Under the pieces are notes generated by a model that saw nothing but the letters and a program-made list of their open reading frames with translations, was not told the origin of the DNA and did no database searches. Made by a program: the position numbers and the translations under genes. Of a stretch of DNA of 5,276 bases, positions 1 through 5,276 are shown one piece after another. The stretch spans positions 1 to 5,276 of the forward strand of contig JAAXHF010000458.1 of NCBI GenBank assembly GCA_012271025.1, read 5' to 3'. Position 1 is the stretch's first letter, and each line of letters opens with the position of its first letter. Origin of the DNA: Deltaproteobacteria bacterium (lineage in GTDB: Bacteria > Desulfobacterota_B > Binatia > Bin18).

Positions 1-44
1 CTCCCTCACGGGGAGAGGGTGGCCCGTAGGGCCGGGTGAGGGGG
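1..44. repeat. REP-like GC-rich palindromic intergenic repeat, truncated by window edge
   Basis: Two hairpins lie next to each other. CTCCC (1-5) pairs with GGGAG (11-15) around TCACG, and the right arm continues as GGGAGAGGG, so the left arm probably extends outside the window. GGCCC (21-25) pairs with GGGCC (29-33) around GTA. A GGGTGAGGGGG tail follows. This arrangement resembles the short extragenic palindromes scattered through many GC-rich proteobacterial-type genomes. Only one copy is visible here, so repeat status rests on resemblance and not on a second copy. It could also act as the transcription terminator of a gene to the left. Confidence 0.55.
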
Positions 45-72
45 CGCACGGACGGCCTGAAGAGCGCAATCG

Positions 73-83
73 GCATAATATGC
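73..83 (+). promoter_or_regulatory. Candidate -10 / palindromic site upstream of hicB
   Basis: The 11-base inverted repeat GCATA-A-TATGC contains CATAAT (74-79), a fair -10 match, in an AT-rich patch inside GC-rich sequence about 60 bases before the hicB start. No good -35 box is visible at the right distance. The location suits a promoter, possibly with an operator, for the hicBA transcript. The HicB encoded here appears to lack a DNA-binding tail, so autoregulation by HicB itself is not supported. Confidence 0.3.
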
Positions 84-142
84 ATTACACGTTGGGAGAG
101 GGCTGGAGTGAGGGCCTCAGGAAGCCATACGAGAAGAGAGCC

Positions 143-346
143 ATGACAACACGCTTGACCCTGGTGTATTGGAAGTCGGAGACATTCTGGCTGGGCAAAC
201 TCCTCGAACATCCTGAGATCATGACCCAGGGCGAAACGCTGGAAGAGTTGGAAGAAAACATCAAGGACGCCTACCTGTTGATGACCATGGATGATGTTCC
301 CGACGGGTATCAGACGAAAACAATTCGCTGCGAAATCCAGAGATGA
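143..346 (+). CDS. hicB: HicB-family type II antitoxin (short, single-domain form)
   Basis: This encodes a 67-residue antitoxin of the HicB/UPF0150 family, which neutralises the mRNA-cleaving toxin HicA by binding it with a partial RNase-H-like fold. The family pattern is visible: a first beta strand (LTLVYW, residues 5-10), FWLGKLLEHPE (15-25), then TQGETLEELEENIKDAY (28-44), the typical HicB strand-turn-helix. The protein ends soon after, with no room for the C-terminal ribbon-helix-helix or HTH domain found in longer HicB proteins. I chose ATG 143 over the upstream in-frame ATG at 80: GAGAAGAGAG (131-140) is a plausible ribosome binding site, residues before 143 do not look like HicB, and ATG 80 lies in the promoter-like palindrome. 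The stop overlaps the start of the hicA remnant (ATGA, 343-346), giving antitoxin-first order. The sequence is less GC-rich than the central operon, consistent with acquired DNA. Confidence 0.85.
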   Translation: MTTRLTLVYWKSETFWLGKLLEHPEIMTQGETLEELEENIKDAYLLMTMDDVPDGYQTKTIRCEIQR

Positions 347-534
347 AGCGGAATGAGTTTGTCCGTTAGCTCCTTGCCGAGGGATGCATTCTGCATAGAC
401 ACGGCGCACGGCATGATATTTATCCCAACCCTTCTACAGGAAAGAAACAGCCTGTGCCGAGACACACAGAGATTGACAATGCCCTAGCGAGACATATTCG
501 GAAAAATCTGGGTCTCAAGGACAGCGCAGCCTAA
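343..534 (+). pseudogene. hicA: HicA-family mRNA interferase toxin interrupted by in-frame amber stop
   Basis: The frame opened by the ATG at 343 reads MKRNEFVR, then TAG at 367-369, then continues open to TAA at 532-534, for 63 codons in total. The downstream part is clearly HicA: LLAEGC (10-15), HRHGARHDIY (18-27) with His24 at the position of the family's catalytic histidine, NPSTGKK (29-35), PVPRHTEI (37-44) and a final LARHIRKNLGL helix (48-58). HicA is a small dsRBD-like RNase that cleaves mRNA. Amber codon 9 should stop translation before the active site, and no in-frame ATG, GTG or TTG lies between the stop and His24. The rest of the frame has no other lesion, so the mutation looks recent. 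TAG is used as a normal stop by two neighbouring genes (1294-1296 and 4385-4387), which argues against codon reassignment. Amber suppression or a sequencing error are the alternatives. Confidence 0.82.
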
Positions 535-630
535 ACCACGAGAACTAATGGGCAAAGATCGCTACCGGATTTGCCCTGATTCGGAACCTGAGTTGACGAG
601 ACGAGCAATTCGGACGAACGACCCGAGGTC

Positions 631-638
631 AAGAGGGG
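631..638 (+). promoter_or_regulatory. Ribosome binding site of the TenA-family gene
   Basis: AAGAGGGG lies ten bases before the ATG at 649 and is the best Shine-Dalgarno match in the area, which supports that start. The 114-base gap after the hicA remnant (535-648) has no clear sigma70 promoter. It contains TTGACG at 593-598, but no matching -10 box at a standard spacing. Confidence 0.5.
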
Positions 639-648
639 ACTAGCTTAA

Positions 649-1296
649 ATGGATTTTTGTGCCCACCTGTTAGACACCGTCGGGCCGCAGTGGGCGGCCA
701 TGCTCGACCATCCCTTTCTGCGCCAGACCGCCGACGGCAGCCTGCCGCCGGGGCGTTTCGAGACCTGGCTGCAACAGGACTATGTGTTTGTCCGTGAGGA
801 ACTGCGGGTCATTGGCGGGCTGATTGCCAAGGCTCCGCCCCAGATCCAGCGCCTGCTCGGCGGTTTCATTCCCGGACTGGCCGGCGAACTCGACATGTTC
901 GAGGCCGCCGCCGCAGACCGCCGTATCAGCCTGGACAACATCGAACCGAATCCCGTGTGTCACGCCTACATGATGTTTCTCCAGGCCACCGTTCACAGCC
1001 GGGATTTTGCCGAGTCGTTTGCCGTGCTGTACGGGGTGGAGCGGGCCTATTACGATTCCTGGAGCCGGGTGAAACAGCGCCAGGACCACGCCAGCCCCTA
1101 CCAGAGCTTTATCGACCACTGGAGCGGCCAGGCGTTCGGAGCCGGGCTGCGCGAGGTCGAAGGCTGCCTCGACCAGCTCGCCGCCGAGTGCGGCGCGGCC
1201 GAACGCGCCCGCATGGAAGACCTGTTTCGCCTCACCGTCCGGTATGAATATCTGTTTTGGGACATGGCCCTGAACGGGGCGGACTGGCCGGTCTAG
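649..1296 (+). CDS. TenA-family protein (thiaminase II / PqqC-like fold), type lacking the catalytic cysteine
   Basis: This encodes a 215-residue all-helical protein of the TenA/THI-4/PqqC superfamily, full length for TenA. TenA enzymes hydrolyse damaged thiamin pyrimidines for salvage. Family landmarks are an N-terminal HPFLRQTADGSLPPGRFETW (21-40), LQQDYVFV (41-48) with the substrate-binding aspartate D44, and a C-terminal YEYLFWDMA (199-207) with E200 matching the conserved active-site glutamate. In classical TenA the helix carrying the nucleophile reads LPCxxxY. Here that stretch is LYGVERAYYDSW (127-138), with no cysteine; the only cysteines are 4, 104, 173 and 181, none in the active-site position. 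ERAYYDSW resembles the EAVYQESF-type motif of the TenA_E group, whose characterised plant members act on formylated or aminomethyl pyrimidines, so TenA_E is the likeliest subtype. No thiamin gene is adjacent; tldD follows 63 bases downstream on the same strand and may be co-transcribed. Substrate is unknown, and another oxygenase-like member of the fold is possible. Confidence 0.82.
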   Translation: MDFCAHLLDTVGPQWAAMLDHPFLRQTADGSLPPGRFETWLQQDYVFVREELRVIGGLIAKAPPQIQRLLGGFIPGLAGELDMFEAAAADRRISLDNIEPNPVCHAYMMFLQATVHSRDFAESFAVLYGVERAYYDSWSRVKQRQDHASPYQSFIDHWSGQAFGAGLREVEGCLDQLAAECGAAERARMEDLFRLTVRYEYLFWDMALNGADWPV

Positions 1297-1359
1297 TTCC
1301 GTTTCCGCCCCAGCCAGGCGCGCGTGGGCCGCGCCCAGCGGGTCTTCGAGAGGCACACC

Positions 1360-2790
1360 ATGGACGATACGGCGATTCAAGAGCGCTTCCAGCGCATCGC
1401 GCCACAGGCCGACTTTTGCTCCCTGCGTCTGGTCGAGGAACGCTCACAACACGTCTCCGTCCGCCAGAACATTGTCCAGCCGGTCACCAACTCGGAAGAC
1501 CTGGGGGCCATGATTACAGTCGTCGAATCTGGCGGGCTGGGCTATGCCGCAACCAGCGATCTCAGCCAGGCGGGGCTGGCTCGGGCGGCCGAACGCGCCC
1601 GGGCCTGGGCCAGCCGTAGCGCCGACCGCAGCGTGCTGGACTGGTCCCGGCTGCGGCCGGCCGGGCAGAGCGGCGCCTATGCCACACCGCTTGTCAGGCC
1701 GTGGACCTCGGTTCCACTGGGCGACAAGATCGACCTCCTGCGCCGCGTCTGCGAGCAACTCAAGACGGACGCCCGCATTGTCGACTGGGAGGCCAGCCTG
1801 TCCCACACCGAGCATCACAGCCTGTATGTGACGGCCGACGGTGCCTGTGTCCGGCAGCGCCTGCACCTGCTGGTTCCGATGCTGAGCGCCACGGCCAACG
1901 CCGGTTCAGACACCCAGACCCGGACGTTTGGCGGCCGCGGCTTCTGCCGTCAGGGCGGCCTCGAAGTGCTGGACCAGACCGCCTTTGAGGCCGAAGCGCC
2001 GCGGATTGCGGCCGAGGCCGTGGAGCTGCTCGACGCCCCCAACTGTCCGCAGGCCAGCATGGATGTCCTGCTCGCCCCGGATCAGATGATGCTCCAGATC
2101 CACGAGTCCATCGGCCACCCGCTGGAGCTGGACCGCATTCTGGGCGATGAGCGCAATTACGCCGGCACCAGTTTCGTCACCCCGGACATGTTCGGCAGCT
2201 ACCGCTACGGCTCGGAACTGCTCAACATCACCTTCGATCCCGGCCGGACCGAAGAGTTTGCCAGCTACAGATTTGACGATGACGGCCAGCCCGCCCGACG
2301 TGCATACCTGATTCGACACGGGGTGCTGCAACGCGGCTTGGGCGGGCTTGGCTCGCAGACGCGCAGCGGACTGCCCGGCGTGGCCAACTCCCGCGCCCAG
2401 AGCTGGAACCGGCCGCCCATCGACCGGATGGCCAACCTGAACCTGGAGCCGGGCGAGTCCAGCTTTGGGGACATGGTCGCGGCCGTAGAACGCGGCGTCT
2501 ACATGCAGACCAACACCTCGTGGTCGATTGACGACTCGCGCAACAAGTTCCAGTTCGGCTGCGAGTGGGGCCGCCTGATTGAAAACGGACGGCTGACCAG
2601 CGTGGTCAAAAATCCGAATTACCGTGGGGTGTCGGCGACCTTCTGGCGCAGCCTCAAAATGGTCGGCAGCCAGCTCCAGGTCCTGGGCACGCCGTACTGC
2701 GGCAAGGGCGAACCGAATCAGATCATCCGCGTCGGCCACGCCGCGCCGCCGTGTCTGTTCGGCGAGGTTGACGTCTTTGGGGGCGCCTGA
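1360..2790 (+). CDS. tldD: TldD-family zinc metalloprotease, catalytic subunit
   Basis: This encodes 476 residues, close to the 481 of E. coli TldD. TldD and TldE form a heterodimeric protease that degrades short or unfolded peptides inside its cavity and, in E. coli, matures microcin B17 and helps degrade CcdA. Evidence: an N-terminal TldD/PmbA domain (about 15-220), then HESIGHPLE (248-256) carrying the HExxxH zinc site with H248, E249 and H253, followed by RNYAGTSFV (265-273). In the C-terminal domain, GVYMQTN (379-385) and YCGKGEP (446-452) supply C447, matching the third metal ligand of TldD; a terminal VGHAAPPCLFGEVDVFGG closes the protein. The start is ATG 1360, with GAGAGG at 1348-1353 six bases upstream; the in-frame GTG at 1324 would add 12 unrelated residues without a clear binding site. 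The gene sits 63 bases after the TenA gene and overlaps tldE. No signal peptide is present, so it is cytoplasmic. Its peptide substrate is not evident from the window. Confidence 0.93.
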   Translation: MDDTAIQERFQRIAPQADFCSLRLVEERSQHVSVRQNIVQPVTNSEDLGAMITVVESGGLGYAATSDLSQAGLARAAERARAWASRSADRSVLDWSRLRPAGQSGAYATPLVRPWTSVPLGDKIDLLRRVCEQLKTDARIVDWEASLSHTEHHSLYVTADGACVRQRLHLLVPMLSATANAGSDTQTRTFGGRGFCRQGGLEVLDQTAFEAEAPRIAAEAVELLDAPNCPQASMDVLLAPDQMMLQIHESIGHPLELDRILGDERNYAGTSFVTPDMFGSYRYGSELLNITFDPGRTEEFASYRFDDDGQPARRAYLIRHGVLQRGLGGLGSQTRSGLPGVANSRAQSWNRPPIDRMANLNLEPGESSFGDMVAAVERGVYMQTNTSWSIDDSRNKFQFGCEWGRLIENGRLTSVVKNPNYRGVSATFWRSLKMVGSQLQVLGTPYCGKGEPNQIIRVGHAAPPCLFGEVDVFGGA

Positions 2791-4115
2791 TGCAGGAATA
2801 CTTCGTCGAGCTGGCCGATGTCCTGACCTCGCTGCTGCGCGGCAACGAAATCTACACCTGTAGCTTTGCGGCCGAGGACTCGGACTTTGTCCGCCTCAAC
2901 CGCAGCGCCATACGCCAAGCCGGAAGCGTGAGCCAACGGACCCTGTCGTGCGACCTGATTGACGGACAACGCCACGCCTCGGGCCAGCTGGCCCTGTCCG
3001 GCGACCTGGCCCTCGACCGCTCGCGGCTGACCGGCTTTGTTGCCCAGCTGCGGGAACAGCTGCCCTCCCTGCCCGAAGATCCGCATCTCCTGTACGCCAC
3101 CGAGGTGCGGTCGAGCGAGTACCTGGGCGACAACCACCTGCCCGAAGACAGCGGGGCGATTGTCTCGGCCGTGCTCGACGCCGGACACGGCCACGACCTG
3201 GTCGGCATCTATGCCGCCGGCGGCATCTACCGGGGGTTCGCCAACTCGTTCGGGCAGCGCAACTGGTTTTCGACCTATACCTATAATCTGGACTGGAGCC
3301 TGTATGTCCAGGCCGACAAGGCGGTCAAGAGCCGCTACGCCGGCTTTGCGTGGGACCCGGCCGAGTTCAGCCGCAGAATGGACGCCGCCCAGGCCCAGCT
3401 GGCCGGTCTGTCACGACCGGCACGGACGATCGAGCCGGGCGAGTATCGGGTCTATCTGGCGCCGACCGCCCTGGTCGAGATTGTCGAGCTGCTGTCGTGG
3501 GCCGGGTTTGGGCTGAAGGATCACCGCACCAAGCAGACGACCCTGCTCAAGATGGTTGAGGAGGGCCAGCGGCTGAGTCCACAAATCACCCTGCTGGAAA
3601 ACACCGCCAACGGCGTGGCGGCCAATTTTCAGGACGCCGGTTTTCTCAAACCCGACCAGGTGCCCCTGATTGAGGCCGGCGCTTTTGGCGAGTGCCTGAT
3701 TTCGCCCCGCTCGGCCAAAGAGTACGGCGTGCCGACCAACGGGGCGTCGGGCTGGGAAATGCCGGCCTCCCTGGACTTGGCCGCCGGAACGATCCCGGAC
3801 CGCGACATCCTGCGTCGCCTGGATCGCGGCGTGTACATCAACAACCTGTGGTATCTCAACTATTCCGACCGGACTGCGTGTCGCATGACCGGCATGACCC
3901 GCTTTGCCACCTTTTGGGTCGAGCACGGCGAACTCCAGGCTCCGCTCAACGTCATGCGCTTTGACGAGACTCTGTACCGGCTGTGGGGCGACAAGCTGCT
4001 GGGGCTCACCGCCGAGCGCGACTTTCTGCTCGACCCCAGCACCTACCACGCCCGTTCGACCGGCAGCTTTCGGGGACCGGGCGCGCTGGTCGAGGGCTTC
4101 CGGTTTACCCTGTAA
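2790..4115 (+). CDS. tldE: TldE/PmbA-family protein, non-catalytic partner of TldD
   Basis: This encodes 441 residues; E. coli TldE (PmbA) has 450. TldE is the paralogous subunit that pairs with TldD, shapes the cavity and has no zinc site. The fold is visible as an N-terminal domain with helical and strand segments (about 1-210), a central EYRVYLAPTALVEIVELLSW (218-237) where TldD would carry HExxxH and which here has no histidine, VAANFQDAGF (276-285), PLIEAGAF (292-299), and a C-terminal GVYINNLWYLNY (347-358) with MTGMTRFATFWVEHGEL (366-382). No HExxxH and no YCGKG cysteine are present. The ATG shares one base with the tldD stop (TGATG, 2788-2792), and a GGGGG run (2779-2783) six bases before the start may serve as ribosome binding site, so the subunits are probably translationally coupled at near-equal amounts. 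No terminator hairpin with a T run is seen after the stop. Confidence 0.92.
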   Translation: MQEYFVELADVLTSLLRGNEIYTCSFAAEDSDFVRLNRSAIRQAGSVSQRTLSCDLIDGQRHASGQLALSGDLALDRSRLTGFVAQLREQLPSLPEDPHLLYATEVRSSEYLGDNHLPEDSGAIVSAVLDAGHGHDLVGIYAAGGIYRGFANSFGQRNWFSTYTYNLDWSLYVQADKAVKSRYAGFAWDPAEFSRRMDAAQAQLAGLSRPARTIEPGEYRVYLAPTALVEIVELLSWAGFGLKDHRTKQTTLLKMVEEGQRLSPQITLLENTANGVAANFQDAGFLKPDQVPLIEAGAFGECLISPRSAKEYGVPTNGASGWEMPASLDLAAGTIPDRDILRRLDRGVYINNLWYLNYSDRTACRMTGMTRFATFWVEHGELQAPLNVMRFDETLYRLWGDKLLGLTAERDFLLDPSTYHARSTGSFRGPGALVEGFRFTL

Positions 4116-4177
4116 ACAATGAATGAGCGAGATGGGGTTTGTCTTGCGTGGACTTCGAGATCCTTGCTGGACGAGTC

Positions 4178-4387
4178 ATGACAAAGAATACGGAACAGGT
4201 GCCCCAGTTCGCGGTCTGCATTAACAACGAGGGCTATGCCGCGTCGTTGGAAGTCGGGAAATTGTACCAAGTCATTTCTGACGCCACGGCCGCCACTCAT
4301 GGCTATATCCGCGTGGTTGATGAGAGCGGAGAGGACTACGCTACGCAGCCACTCGATTTTTTCCCCTCGAAGTTCCTCAGGCTTTAG
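4178..4387 (+). CDS. Small conserved hypothetical protein
   Basis: This encodes 69 residues of unknown function. The sequence looks like a small family I recall only as conserved hypothetical in diverse bacteria: FAVCINNEGYAASLEVGKLY (11-30), then HGYIRVVDESGEDYATQPLDFF (41-62 approximately), an alternation of strands and turns that suggests a small beta-barrel. It has no signal peptide, no membrane segment and a single cysteine (C14). I chose ATG 4178 because the family-like part begins shortly after it; the in-frame TTG at 4139 would add 13 residues without similarity. The Shine-Dalgarno site is weak (GGACGAG, 4169-4175). It follows tldE by 62 bases on the same strand and could be at the end of that transcript, but its lower GC content suggests a separate origin. 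It converges on the yefM gene, with 38 bases between. Confidence 0.65.
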   Translation: MTKNTEQVPQFAVCINNEGYAASLEVGKLYQVISDATAATHGYIRVVDESGEDYATQPLDFFPSKFLRL

Positions 4388-4408
4388 CGGATGCTCTACA
4401 CCCGCGCG

Positions 4409-4426
4409 GCTAAGGCGGTTCACCAT
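4409..4426 (-). pseudogene. Possible six-codon remnant of a yoeB-type toxin gene
   Basis: Directly after the yefM-type gene, in TGATG overlap with its stop, an ATG opens MVNRLS. From memory, some YoeB toxins begin with a similar MVNRLSW or MxNRLxW stretch, and the one-base overlap is the usual antitoxin-toxin junction. After these six codons the frame reads RAGVEHPLKPEEL, which does not resemble YoeB and is antisense to the small conserved gene ending at 4387. This suits a deletion that removed almost all of the toxin. Six residues are too few to prove homology, so this is an inference. Confidence 0.3.
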
Positions 4427-4665
4427 CAGATGTGGTTCGGAATGCCGGATTCCAGTTCTGCGACGGCTTCCAGCAGGCGGCGGGCATTTTTCGGGCTGCG
4501 TAACAGGTAGGCTGTTTCTTCAAGAGCCTGGTAGTCTTCGAGAGAGATCATCACGACCGAGCGCCGATTTTTCCGGGTGATGATGACCGGAGCATGATCG
4601 TCACAAACCTGCTCCATTGTTTGAGCCAGATGACTGCGGGCGTAGGTATAGGTGACGGCGTCCAT
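4426..4665 (-). CDS. yefM: YefM-type antitoxin (Phd/YefM family), toxin partner absent
   Basis: This encodes 79 residues matching YefM along nearly its whole length. The N-terminal dimerisation and DNA-binding part is MDAVTYTYARSHLAQTM (1-17), followed by DDHAPVIITRKNRRSVVMIS (22-41), SLEDYQALEETAYLL (41-55) and RSPKNARRLLEAVAELESG (56-74). YefM neutralises YoeB, a ribosome-dependent mRNA endonuclease, and represses their shared promoter. Typical YefM proteins run about 80-90 residues with a charged tail that wraps the toxin; here the tail after ESG is only IPNHI, so toxin binding may be altered. GGAGGAGAGA (minus strand, 4671-4680) is a strong ribosome binding site five bases before the ATG. 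Downstream, where yoeB should start, no toxin-like frame follows, and the convergent small gene occupies the space. It is therefore an orphan antitoxin or the relic of a module. Confidence 0.88.
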   Translation of the reverse strand: MDAVTYTYARSHLAQTMEQVCDDHAPVIITRKNRRSVVMISLEDYQALEETAYLLRSPKNARRLLEAVAELESGIPNHI

Positions 4666-4670
4666 CCAAG

Positions 4671-4680
4671 TCTCTCCTCC
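4671..4680 (-). promoter_or_regulatory. Strong Shine-Dalgarno sequence of the yefM-type gene
   Basis: On the minus strand GGAGGAGAGA ends five bases before the ATG at 4665-4663. It fixes the start and suggests efficient antitoxin translation. Confidence 0.7.
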
Positions 4681-4685
4681 ATTTC

Positions 4686-4696
4686 ACCTGTCAGGT
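4686..4696. promoter_or_regulatory. Short inverted repeat upstream of yefM, possible operator
   Basis: ACCTG-T-CAGGT is a perfect five-base inverted repeat about 20 bases before the yefM start, just upstream of its ribosome binding site, where an autoregulatory operator would sit. It does not contain the TGTACA core known for E. coli YefM-YoeB operators, and a repeat this short can arise by chance. The rest of the 182-base gap (4666-4847) shows GC-rich sequence without a recognisable promoter or terminator. Confidence 0.25.
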
Positions 4697-4847
4697 CAGT
4701 CGGAAGAGCCGCCCTACTCCTGGGGTGGCCGGCCGTTTTCCCTGTCGGCGCAGGCGGCAGCCGGATGCTGAGCGGTCAGCTGCCGGCGCAGGGCGGTGGG
4801 CGCCGCAAAAGAAGAGCCGCAAATGGCCCCCTCCTGGGCGGATAGTC

Positions 4848-5276
4848 TCAGACCAGATTGAAGCGCACCCCGCACACCACGACCTGATTGTCAGATACGC
4901 GGCAGCCCCGCTCCTCGGCACGCTGTAACAGCCGGGCGCGGTCGGCAACCTTGAGGTCAAGGCCGGCCAAGCCCTCGCCCCGCTCGTCACCCATCTCAAC
5001 AAAGCGGACGCCGACGTTCTCAAGCCGCATCTCGATGCGTCCCTGGGCATCCCGGCCCAGGGGGAGTTCGGCGATACTGCTCCAGCGCTCGGCCAGAGAC
5101 TGCGGGTCGGGCGACTGGAGTTCGACCCCGGCGTAGGCGCTGACGATCTCGGTCCGCCGCTGGGCCGGCCAGTCGCCGCCACCGGCCGGCGTCCAGTGGC
5201 CCTCGGGCTCCATCTTGGCGTCCCAGTCGATCTCGAAAAACGCCCCGCCCGTGTCGGCCGGGTGGAGTTGCATGAC
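4848..5276 (-). CDS. VOC-superfamily (glyoxalase-fold) protein, 3' part only
   Basis: The last 142 codons of a minus-strand gene are present; the frame is open through the window edge, so the ATG at 5273-5271 is probably internal. The first part, LHPADTGGAFFEIDW (about 4-18), is the end of one VOC beta-alpha-beta-beta-beta module, with the glutamate of FFEID in the place where VOC enzymes often carry a metal ligand. After a linker, AYAGVELQSPDPQSLAERW (about 47-65), the start of a second module, leads to EMRLENVGVRFVEM (about 82-95), GLAGLDLKVAD (about 102-112), a helix LLQRAEERGC (about 116-125) and VVVCGVRFNLV at the end, a typical VOC closing strand. The complete protein is probably a two-module enzyme of about 250-290 residues. 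The superfamily includes glyoxalases, extradiol dioxygenases and epimerases; the reaction cannot be named from this part. It is followed in the same direction by yefM after 182 bases. Confidence 0.72.
   Translation of the reverse strand, partial: VMQLHPADTGGAFFEIDWDAKMEPEGHWTPAGGGDWPAQRRTEIVSAYAGVELQSPDPQSLAERWSSIAELPLGRDAQGRIEMRLENVGVRFVEMGDERGEGLAGLDLKVADRARLLQRAEERGCRVSDNQVVVCGVRFNLV

Noticed and set aside
548..643. A 31-codon plus-strand frame between the hicA remnant and the TenA gene (ATG 548, stop TAG 641-643).
   Set aside because: No ribosome binding site, no recognisable motif, and its length is expected by chance in this composition.
1317..1335. GGCGCG/CGCGCC hairpin between the TenA gene and tldD as a terminator.
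   Set aside because: There is no T run after it and the stem is only six pairs in GC-rich sequence, so it is weak evidence of termination.
670..1380. A 236-codon open frame antisense to the TenA gene.
   Set aside because: Long antisense frames are normal opposite GC-rich genes; the plus-strand frame has clear TenA motifs and a ribosome binding site.
1906..2739. A 277-codon open frame antisense to tldD.
   Set aside because: It mirrors tldD codon composition and shows no family features; tldD itself is certain.
4043..4426. The 127-codon minus-strand frame starting at the yefM stop, considered as an intact toxin.
   Set aside because: Beyond the first six residues it does not resemble YoeB, RelE or other toxins and runs antisense through the small conserved gene into the tldE end.
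4691..5182. A 163-codon minus-strand frame overlapping the VOC gene.
   Set aside because: It is arginine-, serine- and proline-rich out-of-frame translation; the frame ending at 4848 has VOC motifs.

Overview
The window is a chromosomal stretch from a GC-rich bacterium. The codon use, the GC-rich intergenic palindrome at the left edge and the gene families fit an environmental Gram-negative lineage of the proteobacterial / Desulfobacterota / Tectomicrobia kind. That placement is an impression from style only, because no rRNA or marker gene is present.

The layout has three blocks. Left (1-648): a REP-like palindromic repeat cut by the window edge, then a hicB antitoxin gene overlapping a hicA toxin gene that has an amber stop at codon 9. 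Centre (649-4115): three plus-strand genes, namely a TenA-family protein of the type without the catalytic cysteine, then tldD and tldE (pmbA), which encode the two subunits of a TldD/TldE zinc protease. The TldD subunit keeps HExxxH and a C-terminal metal-ligand cysteine; TldE lacks them, as expected. tldD and tldE overlap by one base. Right (4116-5276): a small conserved protein of unknown function on the plus strand, a convergent minus-strand yefM-type antitoxin gene whose toxin partner is missing, and the 3' part of a minus-strand VOC (glyoxalase-fold) gene running off the window.

The centre is probably one transcription unit for a metabolic or salvage protein plus a peptide-processing protease. 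The flanks look like eroding accessory DNA: two unrelated type II toxin-antitoxin loci sit on either side, each with an intact antitoxin and a broken or absent toxin. I see no RNA gene, CRISPR array or insertion sequence, and no convincing rho-independent terminator. I do not see a clearly new system. The points most worth checking are the paired loss of toxins, the amber hicA, and the association of a cysteine-less TenA protein with TldD/TldE.
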